DNA from: Halobiforma lacisalsi AJ5
GTDB taxonomy: Archaea > Halobacteriota > Halobacteria > Halobacteriales > Natrialbaceae
Direction of reading: 5' to 3'
Assembly: GCF_000226975.2 (NCBI RefSeq)
Contig: NZ_CP019285.1
Coordinates: 1,674,001 to 1,738,000, forward strand
DNA length: 64,000 nucleotides
Part shown: positions 50,639 through 58,598 of the stretch, in pieces
How the letters are laid out: each line of letters starts with the position of its first letter
Numbering within the stretch: position 1 is the first letter of the stretch
Translations under genes and position numbers: made by a program
The notes under the pieces: model-generated
The model's database searches: none
Told to the model about the DNA's origin: nothing
Seen by the model: only the letters and a program-made list of their open reading frames with translations

Positions 50639-51442
50639 GTGACGATCCGCCCGGAGAGGACACGCGTGAGAGTCGAGAAAACCTACAGTCCGAAGCTCTC
50701 GGTCGACGGCGTAACCGTCGACCGGCGGGACATCGAGATGCTCGAGGCGATCGACGAACACGGCTCGATGCACGCCGCGGCGGACGCCCTCGGGCGCTCC
50801 TACGCCCGCCTCCAGAACCGCGTCGTCGAGATCGAGGACGCCGTCGGGACGATCACCGAGCGCAAACGCGGCGGGAGCGGCGGCGGCGGAACGGTGTTGA
50901 CCGACACCGGGCGGGAGCTCCGCCGGCGGTTCGAACGCCACGACGCGGAACTGGACGGCGTCGCGCGGGCCACGGAATCGGTCGTCACCGGCACCGTCGG
51001 GGACCGGACGGGTGAACTCGCCACGGTCGACACGTCAGTCGGCCCGGTGATGGCCCTCGTCCCCGAGGGGGCCGAACGGGTTCAGGTCGGGATCCGCTCC
51101 GATGCGGTCGTCCTCACCGACCCCTCGGAAGCGCCGGACCCCGATCGGACCAGTCTCCGGAACCGGTTTCGCGGAACCGTCGAGCGGATCGAGTCCGGGG
51201 ACGCGATCGTCCGAGTGACGCTCGCGCTCGCACTCGAGGGGGACGACGCCAGCGACGATCCCGACCCCGACCCCGACCCCGACCCCGACTCTGACCCCGT
51301 GGAACTCCAGGCCCTGATCACCCGGGCCAGCACGGACAGGCTCGCGCTCGAGCCCGGCCGGGAGGTGGTCGCCTCGTTCAAGGCGACGGCCGCGCGGGCG
51401 ACGCGGATCGATGCCGGGGGCGACGAATCCGAACGGGCGTAA
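50639..51442 (+). CDS. ModE-like regulator with TOBE domain
   Basis: The 267-residue protein has an N-terminal winged helix of the ModE type (SVDGVTVDRRDIEMLEAIDE, then SMHAAADALGRSYARLQNRV), followed by TOBE/MOP-like domains: LATVDTSVGPVMALVPEGAE, then VGIRSDAVVLTD, and a second module containing FRGTVERIESGDAIVRV. These domains bind molybdate or tungstate. A hexamer repeat at about 51257-51299 encodes an Asp-Pro run within the second TOBE module. The start is GTG, 14 bases after tupC, so it is probably in the same operon and would repress it in response to the oxyanion. Confidence 0.85.
   Translation: MTIRPERTRVRVEKTYSPKLSVDGVTVDRRDIEMLEAIDEHGSMHAAADALGRSYARLQNRVVEIEDAVGTITERKRGGSGGGGTVLTDTGRELRRRFERHDAELDGVARATESVVTGTVGDRTGELATVDTSVGPVMALVPEGAERVQVGIRSDAVVLTDPSEAPDPDRTSLRNRFRGTVERIESGDAIVRVTLALALEGDDASDDPDPDPDPDPDSDPVELQALITRASTDRLALEPGREVVASFKATAARATRIDAGGDESERA
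51257..51299 (+). repeat. Hexamer repeat encoding Asp-Pro run
   Basis: Imperfect tandem GACCCC units encode an Asp-Pro alternation in a loop of the ModE/TOBE protein. It is likely to vary in length. Confidence 0.8.
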
Positions 51443-51516
51443 CCCTCGAGCGGAACCGCGCCGAGACCGCGACGGAAACGGGAACGCTTACCAACCGAAC
51501 GCCAGTCGATTGTCGT

Positions 51517-52671
51517 ATGTCTCGCCTCTCCGAGACCGATCGGGAACGGATCGCGGCGCGGTTCGATCGCCACCTCGAGGTCGGACTCCACCACGGGGCA
51601 CAACTCGCGGTGTTCGTGGACGGGGAACTCGCGATCGACCTCGCCGGCGGGGTGACGGGGCCGTCCGACGGCGATGGCGACGCCGACGGGGATCCGGAGC
51701 CGACCACCTCGAGCCAGCGCCACGTCCTCTTTTCCTGTACGAAACCGTACACCGCCGTCACGCTGCACACGCTTGTCGACGAGGGGAAACTGGCCTACGA
51801 CGACCGCGTGGTCGACCACTGGCCGGCGTTCGCCGACGAGGGGACGGAGAAAGCCGAGATCACCGTTCGACAGGTGCTCAGCCACACCGCCGGCCTCCCG
51901 CGGAGTCCCCTCGACGCCCGCCCGGACCGGTGGCCCGACTGGGAGGACTGTATCGAGGCGATCGAGGACATGGAGCCGACGTTCCCGCCGGGCGAGCGGG
52001 CGGCGTACCACTCGCTGACGTTCGGCTGGCTGGTCGGCGAACTCGTCCGCCGGGTCTCGGGCGAGCCTATCGAGGAGGCCGCTGCGAAGCGAGTGTTCGA
52101 GCCGCTCGGGATGACCGAGACGGGGATCGGGCTCCGCGAGGACGAACCCGACGACGTCGCAACGCTGGTCGGGTTCGAGGCCTTCGACCGCTATCGCGAC
52201 CCCGGCGAGGGGCTGGGCGACCACCGACTGGTCGCGGAGCCGTTCAACGAGGAATCCGTGCACCGGTCGGTCGTCCCGGCCGCGAACGGGATCGGCACCG
52301 CACGCGACATGGCCCGGTTCTACGCCTGCCTCGCGAACGGCGGCGAACTCGAGGGGACCCGTATCCTCTCGGCGGAGACCGTCGACGCGCTGACGACCCT
52401 CGAGGCCGAGACGGACGAGGACGGGACCCTCTCGCGGCCGTCCCGGTTCGCGCTGGGGGTCTGGAAGGGCGATACGCCGGCCGACCCGTTCGGCTCGCTG
52501 ACGCCCCCGCGGGTGTTCGGCCACGCGGGGCTGGGCTCGAGCGTCGGCTGGGCCGACCCCGAGACGAACGTCGCCTTCGCCTACGTGACCAACGGCGTCC
52601 GCGAGGGGTCGTTCGAACACGTCACCCGCGTGCGGGAACTGGCGGACGCTGTCCGGCTCGCGCTGCGGTGA
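51517..52671 (+). CDS. Serine hydrolase of the beta-lactamase/esterase family
   Basis: The 384-residue protein carries the SxxK tetrad as SCTK (Ser73, Lys76) in HVLFSCTKPYTAVTLHTL, the YxN-like YHS in GERAAYHSLTFGWLVGEL, and a C-terminal HxG-type motif (HAGLGSSVGW). It belongs to the class C beta-lactamase-related esterases (EstB-like) rather than to true beta-lactamases. No signal peptide is seen, so it is cytoplasmic. Substrate is unknown. It follows the ModE-like gene by 74 bases. Confidence 0.87.
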   Translation: MSRLSETDRERIAARFDRHLEVGLHHGAQLAVFVDGELAIDLAGGVTGPSDGDGDADGDPEPTTSSQRHVLFSCTKPYTAVTLHTLVDEGKLAYDDRVVDHWPAFADEGTEKAEITVRQVLSHTAGLPRSPLDARPDRWPDWEDCIEAIEDMEPTFPPGERAAYHSLTFGWLVGELVRRVSGEPIEEAAAKRVFEPLGMTETGIGLREDEPDDVATLVGFEAFDRYRDPGEGLGDHRLVAEPFNEESVHRSVVPAANGIGTARDMARFYACLANGGELEGTRILSAETVDALTTLEAETDEDGTLSRPSRFALGVWKGDTPADPFGSLTPPRVFGHAGLGSSVGWADPETNVAFAYVTNGVREGSFEHVTRVRELADAVRLALR

Positions 52672-52695
52672 CCGACGTCGTCGCCTTCGAGACCC

Positions 52696-52747
52696 CGAGT
52701 CATCGAGACCTCGAGTCATCGAGATCGCTAATCCTCGAGACCTCGAG
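52696..52747 (+). repeat. Short direct repeats upstream of a small gene
   Basis: CGAGTCATCGAGA occurs at 52696-52708 and 52712-52724, followed by a CTCGAG-rich segment at 52733-52747. It is a simple, Xho-site-rich spacer without obvious function. Confidence 0.6.
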
Positions 52748-52796
52748 ATACCGAGTCGGCGGAAACAGTCACGGTCGTCCGCGCCGTAGCACCGAC

Positions 52797-53030
52797 ATGG
52801 CTCGACTCCGTCGGACCCTCGTGGTCCTCGCGCTCGTCGGCTGGACGGGGACGGCGCTCTCGCAACTCGTCGTCCTGCGAGCGAACACACAGCGTGAACG
52901 TATCGAGTGGACCGAGCGGCGCAACCGCTTCCTGTTGCTCTCGAGTCTCTCGACGAACGCGCTGACGGCCGCGACCCTGTATCGCTACGCGAGGGCGGTT
53001 CGCCGGCGGGGAGACTCGACCGTCCGATGA
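52797..53030 (+). CDS. Small membrane protein
   Basis: The 77-residue protein has two likely transmembrane segments (LVVLALVGWTGTALSQLVVL and FLLLSSLSTNALTAATLY) and basic residues at both ends. The ATG at 52797 gives a well-formed small membrane protein; the upstream in-frame sequence is Arg-rich and non-coding in character. Function is unknown. It is followed after 30 bases by the SHOCT-domain gene. Confidence 0.6.
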   Translation: MARLRRTLVVLALVGWTGTALSQLVVLRANTQRERIEWTERRNRFLLLSSLSTNALTAATLYRYARAVRRRGDSTVR

Positions 53031-53060
53031 CACTTTGTACCCGCCGTCCGAAGAGTCCGT

Positions 53061-53561
53061 ATGGCCACCGATCTTCGGGAGTTCGTGGCCGACGACCTCT
53101 GGCTCCTGATCGGGATCGTCACGTTCGCGGCGATCTCGCTGCTGGGAATGCTCGGCCTCGATTCGGTTACGGGATTCGTCGCGGTCGTGGGCTGGTTCCT
53201 CCTGACACCGGTTTTCCTGTTCTGGGGCGACGAGATCGCCGCCCTGCTGTTCGACGCGGACCGCAGTGGGGGCCGACAACGGGAGACGCGATCCCGGAAC
53301 ACCGACCACGGGACGGACGAGGACGACGCGATCGCCGAACTCAAACGCCGATACGCCGAGGGCGAGATCGACGATGCGGAGTTCGAACGGCGCCTCGAGC
53401 GCCTCGTCGGAGTCGAGGAAGCGCTCGAGACGGTGTTCCCCGACCGTCGAGGAGAGGGGGACGGCGAGCGGGAGCGACGGAAGGGGACGCGCGACCGGAG
53501 CGGGGAGGGGGAGCGGGAGCGGGGCCCAGAACGGGAGCGTGAACGCGATCTGGAAGGCTAA
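53061..53561 (+). CDS. SHOCT-domain membrane protein
   Basis: The 166-residue protein has two transmembrane helices (LWLLIGIVTFAAISLLGML and FVAVVGWFLLTPVFLFWG), then a SHOCT motif (AIAELKRRYAEGEIDDAEFE), and an Arg/Glu/Gly-rich tail of about 40 residues. SHOCT modules are short oligomerisation or interaction segments common in membrane proteins. The charged tail ends close to the strong hairpin at 53582-53662. Confidence 0.75.
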   Translation: MATDLREFVADDLWLLIGIVTFAAISLLGMLGLDSVTGFVAVVGWFLLTPVFLFWGDEIAALLFDADRSGGRQRETRSRNTDHGTDEDDAIAELKRRYAEGEIDDAEFERRLERLVGVEEALETVFPDRRGEGDGERERRKGTRDRSGEGERERGPERERERDLEG

Positions 53562-53581
53562 CGCCAGTCCGATCCCGACTC

Positions 53582-53662
53582 ATACGGATTGCTGCAACTG
53601 TTTACCGGTGCAACCGCAGGACGGTCGCGGTTGCGCCGGCAACGACTTACAGTAGTCCGTAT
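53582..53662. repeat. 36-base imperfect inverted repeat, 9-base loop
   Basis: Arms at 53582-53617 and 53627-53662 match in reverse complement at 28 of 36 positions. Three of the eight differences are G-U-type pairs in the RNA, so about 31 of 36 positions could pair. The ends are perfect over seven (ATACGGA) and six (AACCGC) bases. The stem fills the whole gap between the SHOCT gene and the convergent moeA, and its right arm ends on the first base of the moeA stop codon. It could act as a bidirectional terminator or be a MITE-like element. Confidence 0.75.
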
Positions 53663-54951
53663 CAGGGATTGACCTCCCAGTCCTGTACCGCGACCGTCTC
53701 TCCTTCGGGAATCCCCTCACGGTCGTCGTCGACGACCACCCAGCCGTCGGCCAGGGCGACGCTCGAGAGCACACCCGAACCGCTCGCTCTGGTCGGGATC
53801 GCACGGTAATCGGGCCCTTCTTCGCCGTCTCGCTCCTCGAGTCGCACCCGCGCGAACGTTCGCGTTCCGGGCTCGCTCGGGATCTTGCGATCGAGGACCG
53901 CCGGCGTCGTCGGATGGGGGTCCGGAGTCGTTCCCTCGAGCCAGCGCAGCGTCGGCCGGAGGAACTGGACCGCGTTGACGATACAGGCGACGGGGTAGCC
54001 GGGCAGGGCGAGCACCGGCGTCTCCTCGACGATCCCGAGACAGACCGGGTGGCCGGGTTTGAGGCCGACGCCGTGGACGAGCACCTCGCCGAGGTCGTCG
54101 ATCACCTCGGGGAGGAGGTCGCGCTCGCCGACCGAGGAGCCGCCGGTGGTGACGACGACGTCTTTCGTCAAATCGCGCTGGATGGCGACCCGGAGCGACT
54201 CGGGGTCGTCGGTGACGACGTCGCGGTAGGTCGCCCGCGCGCCCCATCGCTCGGCCAGCCGTGAGACGGTGAGCCCGTTGGTCTCGACCACTTCGCCCGG
54301 CTCCGGATCGGCGTCGACCAGTTCTTCGCCGGTCGGGATTACGCCGACCGTCGGACGCTTCGCGACGTCGACCCGTCCGTAGCCGGCGGAGCGCAACAGC
54401 CCCAGGTCCGACGGCCGGAGCCGGTGGCCGGCGTCGTAGAGCTGCTGACCCTCCGCGACGTCCTCGCCGATCGGGGCGACGTTCTCGCCCTCGGCGACGG
54501 CGTCCTCGACCTCGACGGCGTCGCCGTCGCCGTCCCCGAGTTCCTCGACCCGTTCGATCATCACGACGGCGTTCGTTCCCTCCGGGAGCGCGCTGCCCGT
54601 GTGGACCCGCGCGGCCGCGCCGGGCGGGACGTCGACGTCGTCCTCGGCGCTGCCGGTAACCCGGAGTCGTTCCGGCGATCGGTCGCTCGCCCCGAAGGTG
54701 TCCTCCGCCCGGACGGCGTAGCCGTCCATCGCCGCCCGCCGGTAGTGAGGAACGTTCCGGGTCGACTCGACGGGTGCGGTGAGCACGCGTCCGTCCGCAC
54801 TCGCCACGTCGACCGTCTCGAAGCCCGTCGGCGGGGATTCGTCCGCGTCCAGGCGTTCCTCGAGCGTCTCCCGGAGTTCTCGCCGGGCCTCGTCGACCGG
54901 CGTCCGTACCTTGAACCCGGCGTCGGTTCGTTCGCTATCGGCACCTTTCAT
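53662..54951 (-). CDS. moeA: Molybdopterin biosynthesis protein MoeA, second copy
   Basis: The 429-residue protein has the MoeA domains without a PBP-like extension: YRRAAMDGYAVRAEDTFGAS, the segment RVHTGSALPEGTNAVVMIE, the molybdopterin-binding domain (VGVIPTGEELV; VTTGGSSVGERDLLPEV) and LVHGVGLKPGHPVCLG. The ATG at 54951 starts a normal family-length protein; 14 further in-frame residues upstream are unlikely. With the MoeA-PBP at 40899-42755 this makes two paralogues, which in other archaea are thought to serve molybdate and tungstate cofactors separately. Confidence 0.93.
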   Translation of the reverse strand: MKGADSERTDAGFKVRTPVDEARRELRETLEERLDADESPPTGFETVDVASADGRVLTAPVESTRNVPHYRRAAMDGYAVRAEDTFGASDRSPERLRVTGSAEDDVDVPPGAAARVHTGSALPEGTNAVVMIERVEELGDGDGDAVEVEDAVAEGENVAPIGEDVAEGQQLYDAGHRLRPSDLGLLRSAGYGRVDVAKRPTVGVIPTGEELVDADPEPGEVVETNGLTVSRLAERWGARATYRDVVTDDPESLRVAIQRDLTKDVVVTTGGSSVGERDLLPEVIDDLGEVLVHGVGLKPGHPVCLGIVEETPVLALPGYPVACIVNAVQFLRPTLRWLEGTTPDPHPTTPAVLDRKIPSEPGTRTFARVRLEERDGEEGPDYRAIPTRASGSGVLSSVALADGWVVVDDDREGIPEGETVAVQDWEVNP

Positions 54952-55061
54952 ACTCTCACTCGGGTCGTCCGAAGGGAAAAAGCGTCGGGGCATCCGCCCG
55001 GCGAGGGGACGAATCGACCGCTACCGCGGCCTTTTTCGTATCGGCGTTCGAACCAGTAGCT

Positions 55062-55568
55062 ATGTCAGCGCTCCGCGACGCGTTGCGGGACCTCTCCGAG
55101 GACGTTTTCTTCGATCTGCTCGAGAGCGACGACGCCTATCTGCTCGTCGTGGACGTGCCGGGAGTGACCGCCGAATCGATCGACCTCACCATCGAGGATG
55201 GGACCCTGTCGATCGACGCCAGGCGCGTGAAAGACCGGGACGTCCCCGACGAGTACCAGTACATCGAGGAGAACCGGTCGCTGTTTTTCGACGTCACCCT
55301 TCCGATCCCCAAGGACGCGATTCCGGGGAACGCGGAGACGGCAGTCGAGCGGGGCGTCCTCGAGTTGACGCTGCCGAAACGCGGCGGCGGAGAGACGAAG
55401 ATCGAAGTGGTCGACGATGCCGACGTCGATTCGTCGGCGACAGGTGCCCGTGACGAGGGGGGCGACGAGGGGAACGGAGGCGCGACGCAGGACGCGGATA
55501 TGGACGCCGACGGGGGGACGGAGACGGACAACTCCGACGAGACGACCGACGACGCCGAACCGAGGTGA
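55062..55568 (+). CDS. Hsp20/alpha-crystallin family protein
   Basis: The 168-residue small heat-shock protein has the alpha-crystallin domain at residues about 18-115 (YLLVVDVPGVTAESIDLTIE, then IPGNAETAVERGVLELTLPK), including the conserved GVL in its C-terminal strand. The last 45 residues are a low-complexity Asp/Gly/Glu tail. It acts as an ATP-independent chaperone. The downstream ABC1 kinase gene begins within a few bases of its stop, suggesting a joint operon. Confidence 0.87.
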   Translation: MSALRDALRDLSEDVFFDLLESDDAYLLVVDVPGVTAESIDLTIEDGTLSIDARRVKDRDVPDEYQYIEENRSLFFDVTLPIPKDAIPGNAETAVERGVLELTLPKRGGGETKIEVVDDADVDSSATGARDEGGDEGNGGATQDADMDADGGTETDNSDETTDDAEPR

Positions 55569-55634
55569 CCGAGACTGGCCTCCCTCCGAGCGTACAAACG
55601 CTTCGTCCTCGTCGCCTGGCAGTTCCTGCCCCTG

Positions 55635-57251
55635 TTGCTCGCCTACGCCCGCGACCGTCGTCGGTTCCTCCTGTTCGGACGGCCCAGGCGGGTCAGTTCC
55701 GAGACGCATCGTCACCGGGCGGAGGTGTTGCTCGAGTCCCTGCTCACGCTCGGGCCGACGTTCATCAAACTCGGCCAGCTCCTGTCGACCCGGCCCGACG
55801 TCCTGCCGCCCGAGTACATCGACGTCCTCTCGTCGCTGCAGGACGACGTCCCGCCGGCCGGCTGGGACGGTGCGAAACGCGTCCTCGAGGCCGAAATCGG
55901 GCCGGTCGACGAACGGTTCGCCGCCTTCGATACGGACCCGATCAGCGGCGCGAGTCTCGGACAGGTCTACCGGGCCCGGATCGACGACGATGACGGAACC
56001 CGTGACGTCGCCGTCAAGATCCGCCGTCCCGGCGTCGAGGAACTGGTGCAGGCGGACCTGCGGGTGATCCACTGGTCGCTGCCGGTCCTGCTGTACTTCG
56101 TCGACGACGCCCGTTCGTTCTCGCTCGAGAACCTCGCGGACGAGTTCTCGAAGACGATCCGTGAGGAGATGGACTACGAGCGCGAGGCGGAGATGCTCCG
56201 GGAGATCCAGGCCAGCATCGGGACCGACGACCGCTACGTCATTCCGGACGTGGTCGAGGGCCATTCCGGGCCGCGCGTGCTCACGATGGAGTACGTCGGG
56301 GGCACCAAGATCAACGACGTCGAGGAACTCGACCGCAAAGGGATCGACCGCAGCCGAATCGCGGAGGACCTCCAGTGGGCCTACATGCGGATGATCATCG
56401 ACGATGGCGTCTTCCACGCCGATCCCCACCCCGGGAACCTGGCCGTGACCGACGAGGGGCAGATCGTCTTCTACGACTTCGGGATGTCGGGCCGGGTCGA
56501 CGAGTTCGTCCAGGACAAGATCGTCGAGTTCTACATCGCGGTCGCGAACCAGGACATCGACGCCATCCTCGACGCCCTCATCGAGATCGGGACGCTCTCG
56601 CCGGAGGCCGACCGGGCGGTGATGGCCGAAGTGATGGAACTGGCGATTCAGGACGCCCGCGGCGAGGACATCGAGCAGTACCGCGTCCAGCAGATCATCG
56701 GGCAGGTTGAGGACTCGATCTACGAGTTCCCCCTGCGACTGCCGAAGAACCTCGCGCTCGTGTTGCGGGTCGCGACGGTCGTCGAGGGCGTCTGCGTGAC
56801 GCTCGATCCCGAGTTCGACTTCATCTCGACGGCGACCGACTACCTGGTCGAGCAGGGGTACCGCGAGGAGTCGATCCGGCAGTACCTCTCGGAGTCCGGC
56901 CAGCAGGTCCGGCGGTCGGCCGAATCGCTGACCCGGATCGCCCCGAAGACCGAACGCGCGCTCGACCGACTCGATCGGGACGACCTCTACGTCCGAATCG
57001 GCGTCGAGGACTCGAAAAACGTCTTCGAGAACCTGGCGAAACGGCTCATCTACGGGATGTTGCTCACCATGGGGCTGTTCTCGACCGGCGTGCTGTACGC
57101 CCTCGAGGCCCCGGAGGGCTCGATCGTGGCGGCCGCGTTCTCGGCCGTCGTGTTGATCCAGCTCTACCGGTCGTTCCGGACCCAGCGCGCGCTCGCCGCC
57201 CGTCCGCAGTTCACGCGCCAGAACCTCCGGCAGCGACGCCGTGAGGAGTGA
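55635..57251 (+). CDS. ABC1/UbiB-family atypical kinase
   Basis: The 538-residue protein has the family motifs: GPTFIKLGQLLSTRPDVLP (KxGQ), the Ala-containing nucleotide loop SGASLGQVYRA, the Lys in DVAVKIRRPG, the Glu of EMDYEREAEML, the loop DGVFHADPHPGN and the DFG motif in FYDFGMSG. The C-terminus has one or two membrane helices (LLTMGLFSTGVLYAL, AAAFSAVVLIQLY). Bacterial and organellar relatives support ubiquinone or lipid metabolism. No ATG or GTG start is available in this frame: the conserved N-terminal sequence SLRAYKRFVLVAWQFLPLLL continues upstream from the TTG at 55635 to a stop at 55566-55568. See the start-frameshift finding. Confidence 0.85.
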   Translation: MLAYARDRRRFLLFGRPRRVSSETHRHRAEVLLESLLTLGPTFIKLGQLLSTRPDVLPPEYIDVLSSLQDDVPPAGWDGAKRVLEAEIGPVDERFAAFDTDPISGASLGQVYRARIDDDDGTRDVAVKIRRPGVEELVQADLRVIHWSLPVLLYFVDDARSFSLENLADEFSKTIREEMDYEREAEMLREIQASIGTDDRYVIPDVVEGHSGPRVLTMEYVGGTKINDVEELDRKGIDRSRIAEDLQWAYMRMIIDDGVFHADPHPGNLAVTDEGQIVFYDFGMSGRVDEFVQDKIVEFYIAVANQDIDAILDALIEIGTLSPEADRAVMAEVMELAIQDARGEDIEQYRVQQIIGQVEDSIYEFPLRLPKNLALVLRVATVVEGVCVTLDPEFDFISTATDYLVEQGYREESIRQYLSESGQQVRRSAESLTRIAPKTERALDRLDRDDLYVRIGVEDSKNVFENLAKRLIYGMLLTMGLFSTGVLYALEAPEGSIVAAAFSAVVLIQLYRSFRTQRALAARPQFTRQNLRQRRREE

Positions 57252-57329
57252 TTCCCGGAGCCCGACCGTGGTCCCCACTGAAGTCCGGCCCGTGAGAACC
57301 CTCTTATCACTGGCAATAGACGTTCACCT

Positions 57330-58409
57330 ATGACCGACGATCGACTCGCGGAACTCCCGGTCGAGATCGACGCCGTCTCGACGGAGCGACTCGAGCGCGA
57401 CACCTCGAGTGACTTCACGCGGGCAACGACGGAAGTACATCTCGAAGGACCGTCTGACGGGGTGCAGGCGACGGGAATCGGCGAGGACGTTACCTACGAG
57501 ACGGCGGATCACGACCGACTCGCCGAGACCGGACTCCCGGAGAGCGAACTGTGCGGGGAGTACACTCTCGCGTCCTTTTCCGAAACCGTCGCCGACCTCG
57601 ATCTCTTTCCCGGGAAGGCGCCCGACCGCGAGGTGTTCCGGAACTACCGGCGGTGGGCCGTCGAGAGCGCGGCCCTGGACCTGGCCTGTCGGCAGGCCGG
57701 AACCGACGTCGCGACCGTGCTGGACCGATCGCTCGAGCCGGTGTCGTTCGTCGCGAGCACCAGGCTCGGCGACCCGCCGACGACCGACCGGCTCGAGCGG
57801 TTGCGCGAGCGGGTACCGGACCTCCAGTTCAAACTCGACCCGACGCCGGAGTGGGATCGAGACCTCGTCGCGGCGATCGACGACGCCGTCGGGGCCGAGA
57901 ACGTCCGTATCCTCGATCTGAAGGGACAGTACGAGGGGACCGACGTCGACGTACCGGCCGACCCCGATCTGTACGAACTCGTCCTCGAGGCGTTCCCGAA
58001 CGCCGTCGTCGAGGACCCGGCGCTGACCGGGGAGACGGAACCGCTGTTCGAAGACCCCGGCGTCCGCGAGCGGGTCTCCTGGGACGCGCCGATCCACGGC
58101 CTCGAGGACGTCCGGAACCTGCCGTGGGAGCCCGAGTGGCTAAACGTCAAACCCTCGCGGTTCGGCTCGCTCGAGTCGTTGCTCGAGACGATCGAATACT
58201 GCCGGGATCGGGACGTCTCCCTGTACGGCGGCGGCCAGTTCGAACTCGGCGTCGGTCGCGGCCAGATCCAGACACTGGCCGCGCTGTTCTACCCCGACGG
58301 ACCCAACGACGTCGCACCCGGCGTCTACAACGACCCCGCGGTCGCGGACGACCTGCCGACGAGCCCGCTCGCGACGCCGGCCGACCCAACTGGGTTCCGC
58401 TGGGAGTGA
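57330..58409 (+). CDS. Enolase-superfamily protein
   Basis: The 359-residue protein has the enolase-superfamily barrel. Putative metal ligands are Asp in RILDLKGQY, Glu in AVVEDPAL and Asp in VSWDAPIHG, with Lys in NVKPSRFGSL as a possible acid/base and Gly-rich LYGGGQFELGVG near the end of the barrel. The N-terminal capping domain occupies residues 1-110. It resembles the muconate-lactonizing/o-succinylbenzoate-synthase branch. Reaction is uncertain; dipeptide epimerase or OSBS-like activity should be tested. It precedes the formaldehyde-dehydrogenase-like gene but has a separate promoter region. Confidence 0.75.
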   Translation: MTDDRLAELPVEIDAVSTERLERDTSSDFTRATTEVHLEGPSDGVQATGIGEDVTYETADHDRLAETGLPESELCGEYTLASFSETVADLDLFPGKAPDREVFRNYRRWAVESAALDLACRQAGTDVATVLDRSLEPVSFVASTRLGDPPTTDRLERLRERVPDLQFKLDPTPEWDRDLVAAIDDAVGAENVRILDLKGQYEGTDVDVPADPDLYELVLEAFPNAVVEDPALTGETEPLFEDPGVRERVSWDAPIHGLEDVRNLPWEPEWLNVKPSRFGSLESLLETIEYCRDRDVSLYGGGQFELGVGRGQIQTLAALFYPDGPNDVAPGVYNDPAVADDLPTSPLATPADPTGFRWE

Positions 58410-58522
58410 GAGTCGAGCGGCCGCGGCGACTGCGGGGACTCCCACCGGTTCACGGGGGTCCCGCGATGGACCCGGGGTCACCCCGTTTCTCGGTTTTGAC
58501 TGGTAGTTCGCCGTGAAATAGG

Positions 58523-58530
58523 TTTATATT
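58523..58530 (+). promoter_or_regulatory. TATA box of the fdhA-like gene
   Basis: TTTATATT lies 38-45 bases before the ATG at 58568, giving a leader of about 10-15 bases. The palindrome GTGGTGACCAC at 58555-58565 would lie at or just after the transcription start. Confidence 0.55.
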
Positions 58531-58531
58531 T

Positions 58532-58598
58532 CGCCTTGGTATGCAATGCCCTGGGTGGTGACCACATATGTCAATGAAAGCAGTGGTATACCAAGGCG
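58532..58598. promoter_or_regulatory. Candidate operator: nested inverted repeats
   Basis: Two perfect 11-base arms, CGCCTTGGTAT at 58532-58542 and ATACCAAGGCG at 58588-58598, are reverse complements separated by 45 bases; the right arm lies inside the coding sequence. Between them is an 11-base palindrome (GTGGTGACCAC, 58555-58565). The arrangement directly downstream of the TATA box suggests binding of a dimeric repressor or a looping regulator. Confidence 0.5.

Noticed and set aside
52281-52671. C-terminal part of the 51517-52671 gene considered as evidence for a true beta-lactamase
   Set aside because: There is no signal peptide and the motifs fit the general serine-esterase branch; antibiotic hydrolysis cannot be inferred.
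55065-57278. 737-codon minus-strand frame opposite Hsp20 and the ABC1 kinase
   Set aside because: The opposite strand carries two clear families with all motifs. The antisense translation is Val/Asp/Arg-rich shadow sequence spanning two genes.
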